DNA from: Streptomyces formicae
GTDB taxonomy: Bacteria > Actinomycetota > Actinomycetes > Streptomycetales > Streptomycetaceae
Assembly (NCBI RefSeq): GCF_002556545.1
Contig: NZ_CP022685.1
Span: 4,008,001 to 4,072,000 of the forward strand
Length of the DNA: 64,000 nucleotides
Reading direction: 5' to 3'
The notes under the pieces were generated by a model. That model did no database searches. It saw nothing but the letters and a program-made list of their open reading frames with translations, and had not been told where the DNA came from. The first letter of the stretch is position 1. Each line of letters starts with the position of its first letter. The position numbers and the translations under genes were made by a program. Of this stretch, positions 17,492 to 25,919 are shown in pieces.

Positions 17492-18475
17492 ATGACGGCG
17501 GACGGTACGGCGGCGGGTACCGACACCCCCGCCCGGCTCTTCCAGCTCCTCTCCCTCCTCCAGACGCCCCGCGAGTGGCCGGGGGCCGAGCTCTCCGAAC
17601 GGCTCGGCGTCAGCAGGCGCACCGTACGGCGCGACATCGACCGGCTCCGGGACCTCGGCTATCCGGTGCGGGCCAGCCAGGGGGCGGCGGGCGGCTACCG
17701 GCTCGTCGCGGGCAAGGCGATGCCGCCGCTGGTCCTCGACGACGAGGAGGCGGTGGCGATCGCGGTGGGGCTGCGGGCCGGGGCCGGGCACGCGGTGGAG
17801 GGCGTCGAGGAGGCATCGGTACGGGCGCTCGCCAAACTGGAACAGGTCCTGCCCGCGCGCCTGCGCCACCGGGTCTCGGCGTTGCAGATCGCCACGACGC
17901 CGCTGACCAGCGGGGACGGGGCGAGCATCGCGCCGGAGACGCTGACGGTGATGGCGTCGGCCGCGGCGGGCCACGAGCGCCTCCGGTTCGCCTACCGCGC
18001 GGGCGACGGCACGGAGTCGCGCCGCCTGACCGAGCCGTACCGCCTGGTCTCGACCGGGCGGCGCTGGTACCTCGTGGCGTTCGACATCGACCGCGAGGAC
18101 TGGCGCACCTTCCGGGTCGACCGGGTATCCGACCCGTTCGCGACGGGGGCGCGGTTCGTACCGCGGGAGCTGCCCGCGGGGGATGCGGCGGAGTTCATCA
18201 GGGAGTCGATGTGGCGGGGCCGCCAGACATACGACGTGGACGTGACGTTCGCGGCGCCCGCGGTGTTCGTCGCGGCGCGGTTGCCGGCGGTGCTCGGCCC
18301 TCTCGATACGGTCGACGACACCACCTGCCGCCTGCGATGCACGGCGTCCGACTCCATCGAGTGGCTGGCGATCCGCCTCGCGCTCACGGACTGTGAGTTC
18401 ACGGTGCGGGGTCCTGCGGAGCTGGTGGCGTGTCTGTCGGAGATGGCGGGGCGGATGGCGCGGTCCACGGGGTGA
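17492..18475 (+). CDS. HTH/WYL-domain transcriptional regulator (YafY type)
   Basis: Transcription factor of 327 residues. It has an HTH_11 head (FQLLSLLQTPREWPGAELSERLGVSRRTVRRDIDRLRDLGYPV) and a central WYL domain whose signature appears as RRWYLVAFDIDREDWRTFRVDRV. A WCX C-terminal extension follows. WYL domains sense ligands or nucleic acid. Its divergent MFS neighbour is the probable target. Confidence 0.9.
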   Translation: MTADGTAAGTDTPARLFQLLSLLQTPREWPGAELSERLGVSRRTVRRDIDRLRDLGYPVRASQGAAGGYRLVAGKAMPPLVLDDEEAVAIAVGLRAGAGHAVEGVEEASVRALAKLEQVLPARLRHRVSALQIATTPLTSGDGASIAPETLTVMASAAAGHERLRFAYRAGDGTESRRLTEPYRLVSTGRRWYLVAFDIDREDWRTFRVDRVSDPFATGARFVPRELPAGDAAEFIRESMWRGRQTYDVDVTFAAPAVFVAARLPAVLGPLDTVDDTTCRLRCTASDSIEWLAIRLALTDCEFTVRGPAELVACLSEMAGRMARSTG

Positions 18476-18553
18476 CGGGGCACGGGGGCCTCGGCACGGC
18501 CACCGCGATGCCCACCGGGGCGAGGCTCGCAGACCACCCCGCGGGAAGTACAC

Positions 18554-18589
18554 GGACCCCGGCGCCGGGGGGGGGCAGCCCCGGGGTCC
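18554..18589. terminator. Bidirectional hairpin between convergent WYL and hrdD genes
   Basis: GGACCCCGG and its complement CCGGGGTCC are separated by an 18-base G-rich loop containing a run of nine or more G. It lies between the converging ends of the WYL regulator and hrdD. Confidence 0.6.
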
Positions 18590-18619
18590 AGTCACAGGGG
18601 CCCGTTCAAGGCCGGCCGC

Positions 18620-19618
18620 CTAGGCCGCCGCGTCGAACCCCGTATCCCGCGCCAACTTCTTCAGCTCGAGCAGCGCGTGCTTCTCGATCTGCCGAATCCG
18701 CTCGCGGGTGAGGCCATGCTCCTTGCCGACCTCCGTCAGCGTCCGCTCCCGGCCGTCCACGATGCCGTACCGCATCTTGATGATGGAGGCCGTGCGCTGG
18801 TCGAGGCGGCCGATCAGGCCGTCGAGCTCCTCGCTGCGCAGCAGCGAGAGGACGGACTGCTCGGGCGAGACGGCCGAGGTGTCCTCCAGGAGGTCACCGA
18901 ACTGCGTGTCGCCGTCGTCGTCCACGCCCATGTTGAGCGAGACGGGGTCGCGCGCCCAGTCCAGGACGTCGACGACGCGCTCGGGCGTCGAGGACAGCTC
19001 CTTGGCGATCTCCGCGGGCTCCGGCTCCCGCCCGTTCTCCCGGTTGAACTCGCGCTGGACGCGGCGGATCCGGCCCAGCTCCTCGACCAGGTGGACGGGG
19101 AGGCGGATGGTGCGCGACTGGTCGGCTATGGACCGCGTGATGGCCTGGCGGATCCACCACGTGGCGTACGTGGAGAACTTGAAGCCCTTGGCGTAGTCGA
19201 ACTTCTCGACCGCGCGCACCAGGCCCGCGTTCCCCTCCTGGATGAGGTCGAGCAGCGGGAGGCCGCTGCGCGGATAGCGGCGGGCGACCGCGACGACGAG
19301 GCGGAGGTTCGAGCGGATGAAGACGTCCTTGGCCCGCTCACCGTCGGCGACGAGGGCTTCGAGCTCCTCGCGGTCCGCGGTGACCTTGCTGTCCTCGACC
19401 TCGCCGTCGAGGATCTTCCGGGCGTACACACCCGCCTCGATGATCTGGGACAGCTCGACTTCCTTGGCGGCGTCGAGAAGCGGCGTACGCGCGATCTCGT
19501 CGAGGTACATGCCGACCAGGTCGCGGTCGGCGATCTCCCCGCCTACGGCGCGAACACTGCGTGCCGCGTCGGTCTCGCCGGAGGCGGACTTACGACGGGC
19601 GACGGCACGGGTTGCCAT
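18620..19618 (-). CDS. hrdD: Principal-type RNA polymerase sigma factor HrdD
   Basis: Sigma-70 group 2 factor, 332 residues, directing RNA polymerase to housekeeping-like promoters. It has region 1.2 (DLVGMYLDEIARTPLLDAA), region 2 (VFIRSNLRLVVAVARRYPRSGLPLLDLIQEGN, FSTYATWWIRQAITRS), region 3, and region 4 (TLTEVGKEHGLTRERIRQIEKHALLELKKL). Short length without the long acidic N-terminus of HrdB, and the start MATRAVARRKSA, fit HrdD; HrdA is the alternative. ATG at 19618 follows AAGGGAG. The fru operon lies about 5 kb away, as I recall for S. coelicolor hrdD. Confidence 0.85.
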   Translation of the reverse strand: MATRAVARRKSASGETDAARSVRAVGGEIADRDLVGMYLDEIARTPLLDAAKEVELSQIIEAGVYARKILDGEVEDSKVTADREELEALVADGERAKDVFIRSNLRLVVAVARRYPRSGLPLLDLIQEGNAGLVRAVEKFDYAKGFKFSTYATWWIRQAITRSIADQSRTIRLPVHLVEELGRIRRVQREFNRENGREPEPAEIAKELSSTPERVVDVLDWARDPVSLNMGVDDDGDTQFGDLLEDTSAVSPEQSVLSLLRSEELDGLIGRLDQRTASIIKMRYGIVDGRERTLTEVGKEHGLTRERIRQIEKHALLELKKLARDTGFDAAA

Positions 19619-19801
19619 GCGTGCTCCCTTGCGATGAGTGCGGTCTGGTCGGCCCATTTCTGGGTCCTCTGTGGTGGATGGCACACCCTCGGGTGCCCTG
19701 CATCCGATGGAAACAACGACTGGAATCCGGACAGAATTCCCAAGCCGCCCATCTTTTTTCCTGGCGTTGCAGTACCCTGTGCCGCCACAAGGGGAGGCAG
19801 G

Positions 19802-20392
19802 ATGCCGTCGGTACCGGAAGAGGTGCAGGTCAGGCCGGGAGTCGAGGCCGATCTCAAGGCCCTCACGGACATCTACAACCACTACGTACGTGAGACGGCC
19901 GTCACCTTTGACACCGTCGCCTTCCTGCCGGAAGAGCGCCGCCCTTGGCTGCTCTCCCACCTCAAAGACGGCCCCCACCGCTTGATGGTTGCCCGGGAGC
20001 GGGATTCGGCCGCCCGTCCCGGCCGGCTGCTGGGGTACGCCACCAGTAGCCCTTTCCGGCCCAAGCCCGCCTACTCCACCTCGGTGGAAGTGAGTGTCTA
20101 CTGCGCGCCCGACGCGGCGGGCCGTGGCATTGGGACGCTGCTCTACAAGGCCCTCTTCGAGGCCCTCGCCGACGAGGACCTGCATCGCGCGTACGCGGGC
20201 GTGGCGCAGCCGAACGAGGCGTCGGTGCGGCTGCACGAGCGCTTCGGCTTCCGGCACGTGGGGACGTACGGGGAAGTGGGCAGGAAGTTCGGCCGGTACT
20301 GGGACGTCGCCTGGTACGAACTGCCCCTCGGCCCCGGCCCCCACCCCGACGCCGAGGCCGACCTCGACCCCGGTCCAGGACCCCGGGCCTAG
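19802..20392 (+). CDS. GNAT N-acetyltransferase, phosphinothricin acetyltransferase-like
   Basis: Acetyl-CoA-dependent N-acetyltransferase of 196 residues, closest in pattern to the Pat/Bar and MnaT family that acetylates phosphinothricin or methionine derivatives. Visible marks are DIYNHYVRETAVTFD near the start, the acetyl-CoA loop RGIGTLLYKALFEAL, and PNEASVRLHERFGFRHVGTYGEVGRKFGRYWDVAWYE, typical of the family. ATG at 19802 follows GGGGAGGC. The C-terminal tail is rich in Pro, Asp and Gly. It is divergent from hrdD. Confidence 0.85.
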   Translation: MPSVPEEVQVRPGVEADLKALTDIYNHYVRETAVTFDTVAFLPEERRPWLLSHLKDGPHRLMVARERDSAARPGRLLGYATSSPFRPKPAYSTSVEVSVYCAPDAAGRGIGTLLYKALFEALADEDLHRAYAGVAQPNEASVRLHERFGFRHVGTYGEVGRKFGRYWDVAWYELPLGPGPHPDAEADLDPGPGPRA

Positions 20393-20462
20393 GTCCCGGG
20401 CGCCCGCGGCCTGGTCCCCCGGCCCGATACGCGCCGGGCCCCCGCGGACTTAGCGTCCCCCC

Positions 20463-21494
20463 ATGCGTGACACCACAGGCACCCTCGACGAAGCCCTCCA
20501 GCGGCTGCACTCCGCCGGTCCCGAGCGGCTCGGGCGGCTCACCAACCACGCGCCGATGGCCGTCGAGGCGCTCGCCGCGCGCGGGCGGTCCGGGGCGGTC
20601 CACCGGTGGCTCGATCTCTACGCCCCGAAGCTGGAGGAGTTTCCGGCCCGCGTCGAGCCGGTCACCGACGCGGACTGGCGCGCCGCGCTCGGTGACCCGC
20701 GCAGGGCCGCCGACTGGATCGACTACTTCGTACGCCGTATCGCCGATGCCTCCGACGAGGCGCGGCCCTGGCGCGAGGTGCTCGCCGAGTGGTGGCCCCG
20801 GCTGCTGCCGGGGATGTACGGCGGCTCGACGCATCCGGTGATCCGGGTGGGGCACGCCGTCCGCACCCTCGAAGCGGGCGGGGTGACCGAGCCGCGGCTC
20901 ACCGAGCTCGCGCACGGCCTCGGCTACTGGGCGGCGCGGCACAGCACCGTCTCCGGTGTCGCCCTCGTGCCGGGTGCCGTCGCGGCGGCGGACGCGCTGG
21001 ACGCGGTGCCGCCGATCGCCGACCGGACGGAGGGCGGCTTTCCCGCCCGGCTCGGCCGGGTCGAGGCGCTGCCGGTGTGGGCGGCGTCGGTGGAGGAGCC
21101 GGAGGAGGCGCGGCGCGCGCTGACCGAGCTGGTGCGGGCGGCGACGCATCGGTATGCGACGCACGGGCACGGGGAGCCCACGATGCTGGTGCACGCGGCT
21201 ACGGCGCCCAACGCCGTGCTGCGTGCGCTGCCCGCGTTGCCCCGGGCGCTGTGGGTGCCCAGCCTGCGGGCGGCTTGGACCGCGTCTGCGGCGGTCACCG
21301 CGATGTACGCGCCGGATGCTCCTGTCGCGTACGTGGCGCCCGGTGGCCTCGGTGCGGAGGAGGTCTTCGAGCGGGCGCTCGCGCATGGGGACGAGCATGT
21401 CATCAAGTTGGCGGATACGGCGTTGGACGTCGGGGGTGAGGGGGGCTTGGCGGCTGCGTTGCGTGCGGTTGCACTGAGCGTGCCGCTTGAGTGA
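20463..21494 (+). CDS. Questin oxidase-like protein (DUF4243)
   Basis: 343-residue cytoplasmic protein of the questin oxidase-like family. Some fungal members perform Baeyer-Villiger-type ring opening of anthraquinones; the bacterial role is unknown. Family features are LTNHAPMAVEAL near residue 24, a WRAALGDPRRAADW segment, LPGMYGGSTHPVIRVGHAVRTLE in the middle, and FERALAHGDEHVIKLADTALD near the C-terminus. ATG at 20463 is the first in-frame start. A long GC-rich repeat region follows the stop. Confidence 0.75.
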   Translation: MRDTTGTLDEALQRLHSAGPERLGRLTNHAPMAVEALAARGRSGAVHRWLDLYAPKLEEFPARVEPVTDADWRAALGDPRRAADWIDYFVRRIADASDEARPWREVLAEWWPRLLPGMYGGSTHPVIRVGHAVRTLEAGGVTEPRLTELAHGLGYWAARHSTVSGVALVPGAVAAADALDAVPPIADRTEGGFPARLGRVEALPVWAASVEEPEEARRALTELVRAATHRYATHGHGEPTMLVHAATAPNAVLRALPALPRALWVPSLRAAWTASAAVTAMYAPDAPVAYVAPGGLGAEEVFERALAHGDEHVIKLADTALDVGGEGGLAAALRAVALSVPLE

Positions 21495-21900
21495 GTGTCT
21501 GCGGGCCGCAGGGGGCGGGTCGCGCAGTTCCCCGCGCCCCTAAAAACCCGCCCCCTCGCGCGCCCCGTGTGCGGCCGAGCGCGAGTTCCCCGCGCCCCAA
21601 AACCCCGCCCCCCGCGCGCCCCGCATGTGGCTGAGCGCGCAGTTCCTCGCGCCCCTTTCGGGCGCCCCCGGCCGCCTTGCCGTGCGGCTGCGCTGCGCGT
21701 GCTGTAGGGGTGGAGGCTCTTTGGCTGCGGGCCGCAGGGGGCTGGTCGCGCAGTTCCCCGCGCCCCCAAAAACCCGCCCCCTCGCGCGCCCCGCGTACGG
21801 CTGAGCGCGAGTTCCCCGCGCCCCTAAAAACCCGCCCCCTCGCGCGCCCCGCATGTGGCTGAGCGCGCAGTTCCTCGCGCCCCTTACGGGGCGGAGCCCC
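21495..21900. repeat. Intergenic repeat block with six copies of the GCGCAGTTCCCCGCGCCCC element
   Basis: The 400-base convergent space has no gene. Copies or variants of the element start at 21522, 21581 (GCGAGTT form), 21637 (TCCTCG form), 21748, 21807 and 21865. A composite of three elements joined by AAAAACCCGCCCCCTCGCGCGCCCCG linkers occurs twice, about 226 bases apart, so the block arose by tandem duplication of a roughly 160-base segment. Strong GC-rich pairing between neighbours would act as a terminator for both flanking genes. Confidence 0.8.
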
Positions 21901-22677
21901 TCAGCCGAGCTGCACCGACCTCTTTGCCAAGCCCATCCAGAAGCCGTCGATCACGCTTCGTTGGGTGGTCAGGTCGCCCGTTGCGTCTGCTGTGCCCAGG
22001 GTGACGAAGAGGGGGGCGAAGTGTTCCGTGCGGGGGTGGGCCAGGTGGCCTGCCGGGGATTTGTGGGTGAAGTCGAGGAGTGCGTCCACGTTGCCCGACT
22101 CCAGGGCCTCGTGGCCCCACGCGTCGAACTCCGACGACCACGCGGGGATGCCGCCCTGGCGCAGCGCGGCCAGGTTGTGCGTGAAGAAGCCGCTGCCGAC
22201 GATCAGCACGCCCTCGTCGCGCAGCGGCGCCAGCTTGCGGCCGATGTCCATGAGGCGGCGCGGGTCGAGGGTCGGCAGGGAGATCTGGAGGACGGGGATG
22301 TCGGCGTCCGGGTACATCTCCACGAGCGGGACGTACGCGCCGTGGTCGAGGCCGCGGTCCGGCACGTCCTGCACGGGCGTGCCGGGGGCGCGCAGCAACG
22401 CGCGTACGGAGGCGGCCAGTTCCGGTGCGCCCGGCGCCGCGTACGTCACCTCGTAGTAGTGCTCGGGGAAGCCCCAGAAGTCGTACACCAGCGGCAGCGT
22501 CTCGGTGGCGCCGAGGGCCAGCGGGGCCTCTTCCCAGTGCGCGGAGACCATGAGGATCGCCCGGGGGCGCGGCAGCTCCGCGGACCAGGCGGCGAGCTCG
22601 CCGGGCCAGAGCGGGTCGTCGGCGAGCGGCGGGGCGCCGTGGCTGAGGTACAGGGCGGGCATGCGGGTCGTCGTCAT
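21901..22677 (-). CDS. Class III extradiol ring-cleavage dioxygenase (LigB/DODA family)
   Basis: Predicted non-heme metal dioxygenase or DOPA-dioxygenase-like protein of 258 residues. The metal ligands expected in the family are visible in YLSHGAPPL near the start, VSAHWEE, GLDHGAYVPL, and SGFFTHNL. Substrate unknown; some relatives open catechol rings, others use zinc. ATG at 22677 has GGAGGTG five bases upstream. It is divergent from a MarR regulator with palindromes between, suggesting inducible control. Confidence 0.88.
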   Translation of the reverse strand: MTTTRMPALYLSHGAPPLADDPLWPGELAAWSAELPRPRAILMVSAHWEEAPLALGATETLPLVYDFWGFPEHYYEVTYAAPGAPELAASVRALLRAPGTPVQDVPDRGLDHGAYVPLVEMYPDADIPVLQISLPTLDPRRLMDIGRKLAPLRDEGVLIVGSGFFTHNLAALRQGGIPAWSSEFDAWGHEALESGNVDALLDFTHKSPAGHLAHPRTEHFAPLFVTLGTADATGDLTTQRSVIDGFWMGLAKRSVQLG

Positions 22678-22706
22678 CACGCACCTCCGGGGGGGCGACC
22701 AAGATC

Positions 22707-22752
22707 TCGTAGGAAATACGCCTACGAAGCACTGGATACTTGAACTCTCAAG
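22707..22752. promoter_or_regulatory. Two palindromes between dioxygenase and MarR genes
   Basis: TCGTAGG and CCTACGA (22707-22727) form a 7-base inverted repeat with a 7-base spacer. CTTGAACTCTCAAG (22739-22752) has 5-base arms. TTCAAG is repeated directly a little further downstream. Position between a MarR gene and a divergent enzyme gene suggests operator sites. Confidence 0.5.
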
Positions 22753-22818
22753 CTCTACGGTCCCAGCGTACGCATGGTTTGTTCAAGATTCAAGGAAGGG
22801 CCTCGTACAGTGGAGTAC

Positions 22819-23334
22819 ATGGATATGGCACCCACTCCGCCCCCGGCCGAAGAGCCGCGCTGGCTGGACGGCGACGAGCAGCGCGTTTGGCGGGTCTACC
22901 TACAGGCGACCACTCTCCTCGACGACCACCTCGATCGCCAGCTACAGCGCGACGCGGGCATGCCGCACGTGTACTACGGCCTATTGGTCCAGTTGTCCGA
23001 CGCCCCCAGGCGACGGCTCCGGATGACCGAATTGGCCAAGAAGATGAAGATCACCAGGTCCCGGCTCTCCCACGCGATCGCCCGCCTGGAGAAGAGCGGG
23101 TGGGTGCGCCGCGAGGACTGCCCCTCCGACAAGCGCGGGCAGCTCGCGATCCTCACGGACGAGGGCTTCGACGTCCTGCGCAGGACCGCGCCGGGACACG
23201 TCAGCGCCGTCCGGCAGGCGCTGTTCGACCGGCTCACCCCGGAACAGCAGAAGTCCCTCGGCGAGATCATGACGATCGTCGCCGAGGGACTTCAGCCTCA
23301 GGAGGCCGGGGCGGACCTCCCCTGGCTCCGTTAG
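22819..23334 (+). CDS. MarR-family transcriptional regulator
   Basis: Winged-helix repressor, 171 residues. The core reads YYGLLVQLSDAPRRRLRMTELAKKMKITRSRLSHAIARLEKSGWVRRE with the wing containing DKRGQLAILTDEGFDVL. ATG at 22819 is preceded by TGGAG and gives the usual short lead before the first helix; an upstream in-frame GTG is less likely. Probably controls itself and the divergent dioxygenase. Confidence 0.9.
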   Translation: MDMAPTPPPAEEPRWLDGDEQRVWRVYLQATTLLDDHLDRQLQRDAGMPHVYYGLLVQLSDAPRRRLRMTELAKKMKITRSRLSHAIARLEKSGWVRREDCPSDKRGQLAILTDEGFDVLRRTAPGHVSAVRQALFDRLTPEQQKSLGEIMTIVAEGLQPQEAGADLPWLR

Positions 23335-23389
23335 GCGGGCTTGCGAGCGGGATGACGAACGGGCTTGCGCCTGTCGCGCGCGGGCCCGG

Positions 23390-24928
23390 TCAGTGGGCCA
23401 TCACCGGCACCTTCAGCTCGTCCTCCACGCCGTCCTCGGAACCGGCGGAGGCCGAAGTGCCGCCTTGGGCGCCGGTGTTGATGAACGTCGCCGCGATCAG
23501 CGCGGAGACCGCCAGGATGCCGACCGCCCACCAGATGGCGCTGGTGTAGCCCTCGACCATGGCCTGCGCCTGGAGGAGCTTGGGGTTGGTGGCGCCCAGC
23601 GCCGCGTGGTCCGTGAGGTACGCGGTGGTCGCGGAGGCGGCGATGGTGTTCAGGAGGGCGGTGCCGATGGCGCCGCCGACCTGCTGCGAGGTGTTGACCA
23701 TCGCGGAGGCGACGCCCGCGTCACGGGCCTCGACGCCGTGCGTGGCCAGGGACATGGCGGGCATGAACGCCGTACCCATGCCGAGGCCCAGCATCAGCTG
23801 CGCGGGCATGATCAGACCGGCGTACGAGGAGCCGATCTCCAGCTGCGTCAGGAGCAGCATGCCGAGGGCGGCGAGCAGGAAGCCCGGGGCCATCAGCAGG
23901 CGCGGCGGGACGCGGGTCATCAGGCGGGCGCCGATCTGCGTGGAGCCCGTGATCATGCCGACGATCATCGGCAGGAACGCGAAGCCGGTCTTGACCGGCG
24001 AGTAGCCCTTCACGATCTGCAGGTAGTACGTGAGGAACAGGAACAGGCCGAACATCGCGATGACCGCGAGGCCGAGCGACATGTAGACGCCACCGCGGTT
24101 GCGCTCGGTCAGGACGCGCAGCGGGAGCAGCGGCGACTTGACCTTGGCCTCGGTGAGGACGAACGCGGCGAGCAGCACGGCGGACGCGACGAACATCGTG
24201 ATCGTCACGGAGTCCGACCAGCCCGCGGACTCGGCGCGGGTGAAGCCGTAGACGAGCGCGACCAGACCCAGGGTGGACAGGACCACGCCGGGGATGTCGA
24301 GCGGCGAGCGGTTGCGGCCGCCGGCCGGCTCACGGATGACGAAGTACGCGCCGAGGGCGGCGACCACCGCGAACGGGATGTTCACGAAGAAGGTCCAGCG
24401 CCAGTTCAGGTACTCGGTGAGGAAGCCGCCGAGGATCAGGCCCACGGCACCGCCACCACCGGCGATCGCGCCGTAGATGCCGAACGCCTTGGCGCGCTCC
24501 TTGGCGTCGGTGAACATCACCGCGAGCAGCGAGAGGGCGGCGGGCGCGAGCAGCGCGCCGAACACGCCCTGGAGGGCGCGGGCGCCCAGCATCATGGCTT
24601 CGCCGGTCGCGGCGCCGCCGAGCGCGGAGGCCGCGGCGAAGCCGATGAGGCCGGTCACGAAGGTGCGCTTGCGGCCCCACAGGTCGGCGATGCGGCCGCC
24701 GAAGAGCAGCAGACCGCCGAAGGCGAGCGCGTAGGCCGTGATGACCCACTGGCGGTTGCCGTCGGATATGCCGAGGTCCTGCTGCGCCGAGGGCAGCGCG
24801 ATGTTCACGATGGTGGCGTCGAGGACGACCATCAGCTGGGCGAGCGCGATGAAGATCAGCGCTTTCCAGCGGTTGGAGTCGGATCCCGTACCGGGCCCTG
24901 AGCCCGGCTTGAGAGCTGTTTCAGACAT
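23390..24928 (-). CDS. MFS multidrug exporter, DHA2 type
   Basis: 512-residue, 14-helix proton antiporter in the membrane. Marks are LMVVLDATIVNIALPSAQ in helix 1, GGRIADLWGRKRTFVTG after helix 2, and GGGGAVGLILGGFLTEY in the helix 5 motif C of drug exporters. ATG at 24928 is chosen over the GTG 12 bases earlier. It lies 72 bases downstream of a TetR gene on the same strand, so regulator and pump are likely one transcript, with the TetR protein as repressor. Confidence 0.92.
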   Translation of the reverse strand: MSETALKPGSGPGTGSDSNRWKALIFIALAQLMVVLDATIVNIALPSAQQDLGISDGNRQWVITAYALAFGGLLLFGGRIADLWGRKRTFVTGLIGFAAASALGGAATGEAMMLGARALQGVFGALLAPAALSLLAVMFTDAKERAKAFGIYGAIAGGGGAVGLILGGFLTEYLNWRWTFFVNIPFAVVAALGAYFVIREPAGGRNRSPLDIPGVVLSTLGLVALVYGFTRAESAGWSDSVTITMFVASAVLLAAFVLTEAKVKSPLLPLRVLTERNRGGVYMSLGLAVIAMFGLFLFLTYYLQIVKGYSPVKTGFAFLPMIVGMITGSTQIGARLMTRVPPRLLMAPGFLLAALGMLLLTQLEIGSSYAGLIMPAQLMLGLGMGTAFMPAMSLATHGVEARDAGVASAMVNTSQQVGGAIGTALLNTIAASATTAYLTDHAALGATNPKLLQAQAMVEGYTSAIWWAVGILAVSALIAATFINTGAQGGTSASAGSEDGVEDELKVPVMAH

Positions 24929-25000
24929 GGATGTGCCCACCTAGCGGTACGGAGTGGTGAAAAGAGAGCTACGGGTTGCGCGTCAGGACGAAGTCCGAGG

Positions 25001-25657
25001 TCAGTGCTGCCGCAGGGCCTCCAGGGTCGTCGCCTCGCCCGGGAGTTCCGAACGGGCGGGAGCCATCAGACCGTCGAGGAACAGCTGAAGATGACGGTGG
25101 ATGAAGCTGTCGGCGCCGGGGCAGGCCGTGCCCGGCAGCGGCCGCGCGAGCTGGGAGAGCGCGACCATCAGGTCACCGACGGCGATGTCGGTGCGCAGCT
25201 GTCCGGCCGCGCGGGCGCGCTCCATGAGCCCGGCGATGGCGCCTTCGAGGCGCTCGCGGCCGTCGAGCAGTTCGGGGTGGTACGGGTCGAAGCCTTCCGA
25301 GAGGAGCGGGCACAGGGCGCCGATCCGCTCGTCGGCCGCCGCGTGCACGAAGGTGCGCAGCGCGTCGAACGCCTTGCCCGGGTCCGCGTCCGCGGTGGCG
25401 ATGCTCTCCTCGGCGTGGTCCGCGACGCGGTCCGTCACCGAGAGGACGACCTGGCGCACCAGTTCGGGGCGGTCGGCGAAGTGGCGGTAGACCGTGGCAT
25501 TGCCGACGCCCGCCCGGCGCGCGACCTCGTCGAGGGGCACGTCGGGTCCGTGCTCCACGAACATCTCGCGTGCGGCGGCGACGATCCGCTCCCGGTTGCG
25601 CAGGGCGTCGGCCCGCGGTCGGGGCACTCGGCGCTGCGGTGCGGTGGCGGTGTCCAC
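25001..25657 (-). CDS. TetR-family regulator of the downstream MFS pump
   Basis: 218-residue repressor. The HTH is NRERIVAAAREMFVEHGPD then PLDEVARRAGVGNATVYRHFADRPELV, and the C-terminal domain matches the SbtR-like group (LCPLLSEGF...LFLDGLMAP). It is the first gene of a probable two-gene operon with the MFS exporter. Two copies of a 17-bp palindrome upstream are its likely operators. Confidence 0.9.
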   Translation of the reverse strand: MDTATAPQRRVPRPRADALRNRERIVAAAREMFVEHGPDVPLDEVARRAGVGNATVYRHFADRPELVRQVVLSVTDRVADHAEESIATADADPGKAFDALRTFVHAAADERIGALCPLLSEGFDPYHPELLDGRERLEGAIAGLMERARAAGQLRTDIAVGDLMVALSQLARPLPGTACPGADSFIHRHLQLFLDGLMAPARSELPGEATTLEALRQH

Positions 25658-25696
25658 GGCTCCTCCTCCGGTTGTCGATCAGGGATTGCGGCGATG

Positions 25697-25753
25697 CGGG
25701 GAGCAAGTCCCCGTTTCGCGCGAACACAGATCTAAACGGGGAGAGAGTCCCCG
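25697..25753. promoter_or_regulatory. Pair of 17-bp palindromes upstream of tetR-MFS
   Basis: CGGGGAGCAAGTCCCCG (25697-25713) and CGGGGAGAGAGTCCCCG (25737-25753) share 6-base arms and are 40 bases apart. Between them is the palindrome TTCGCGCGAA. They lie 40-96 bases upstream of the TetR start, a placement typical of autoregulatory operators. Confidence 0.65.
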
Positions 25754-25919
25754 GATATTTCCCGCCCCGGCCTCGAATTCCTGTGACCTGAGTCACATCC
25801 GTTTCTCCGAGAAACCCACGATCGGTCGCACCCAGCGAGCGCCCGCGCACCCCCCGGCACAGGGTGATCGGACAGGGTGCAGCCAGGACCGGCGGCTGCC
25901 GCGGAGGGAAGGCCCACGC

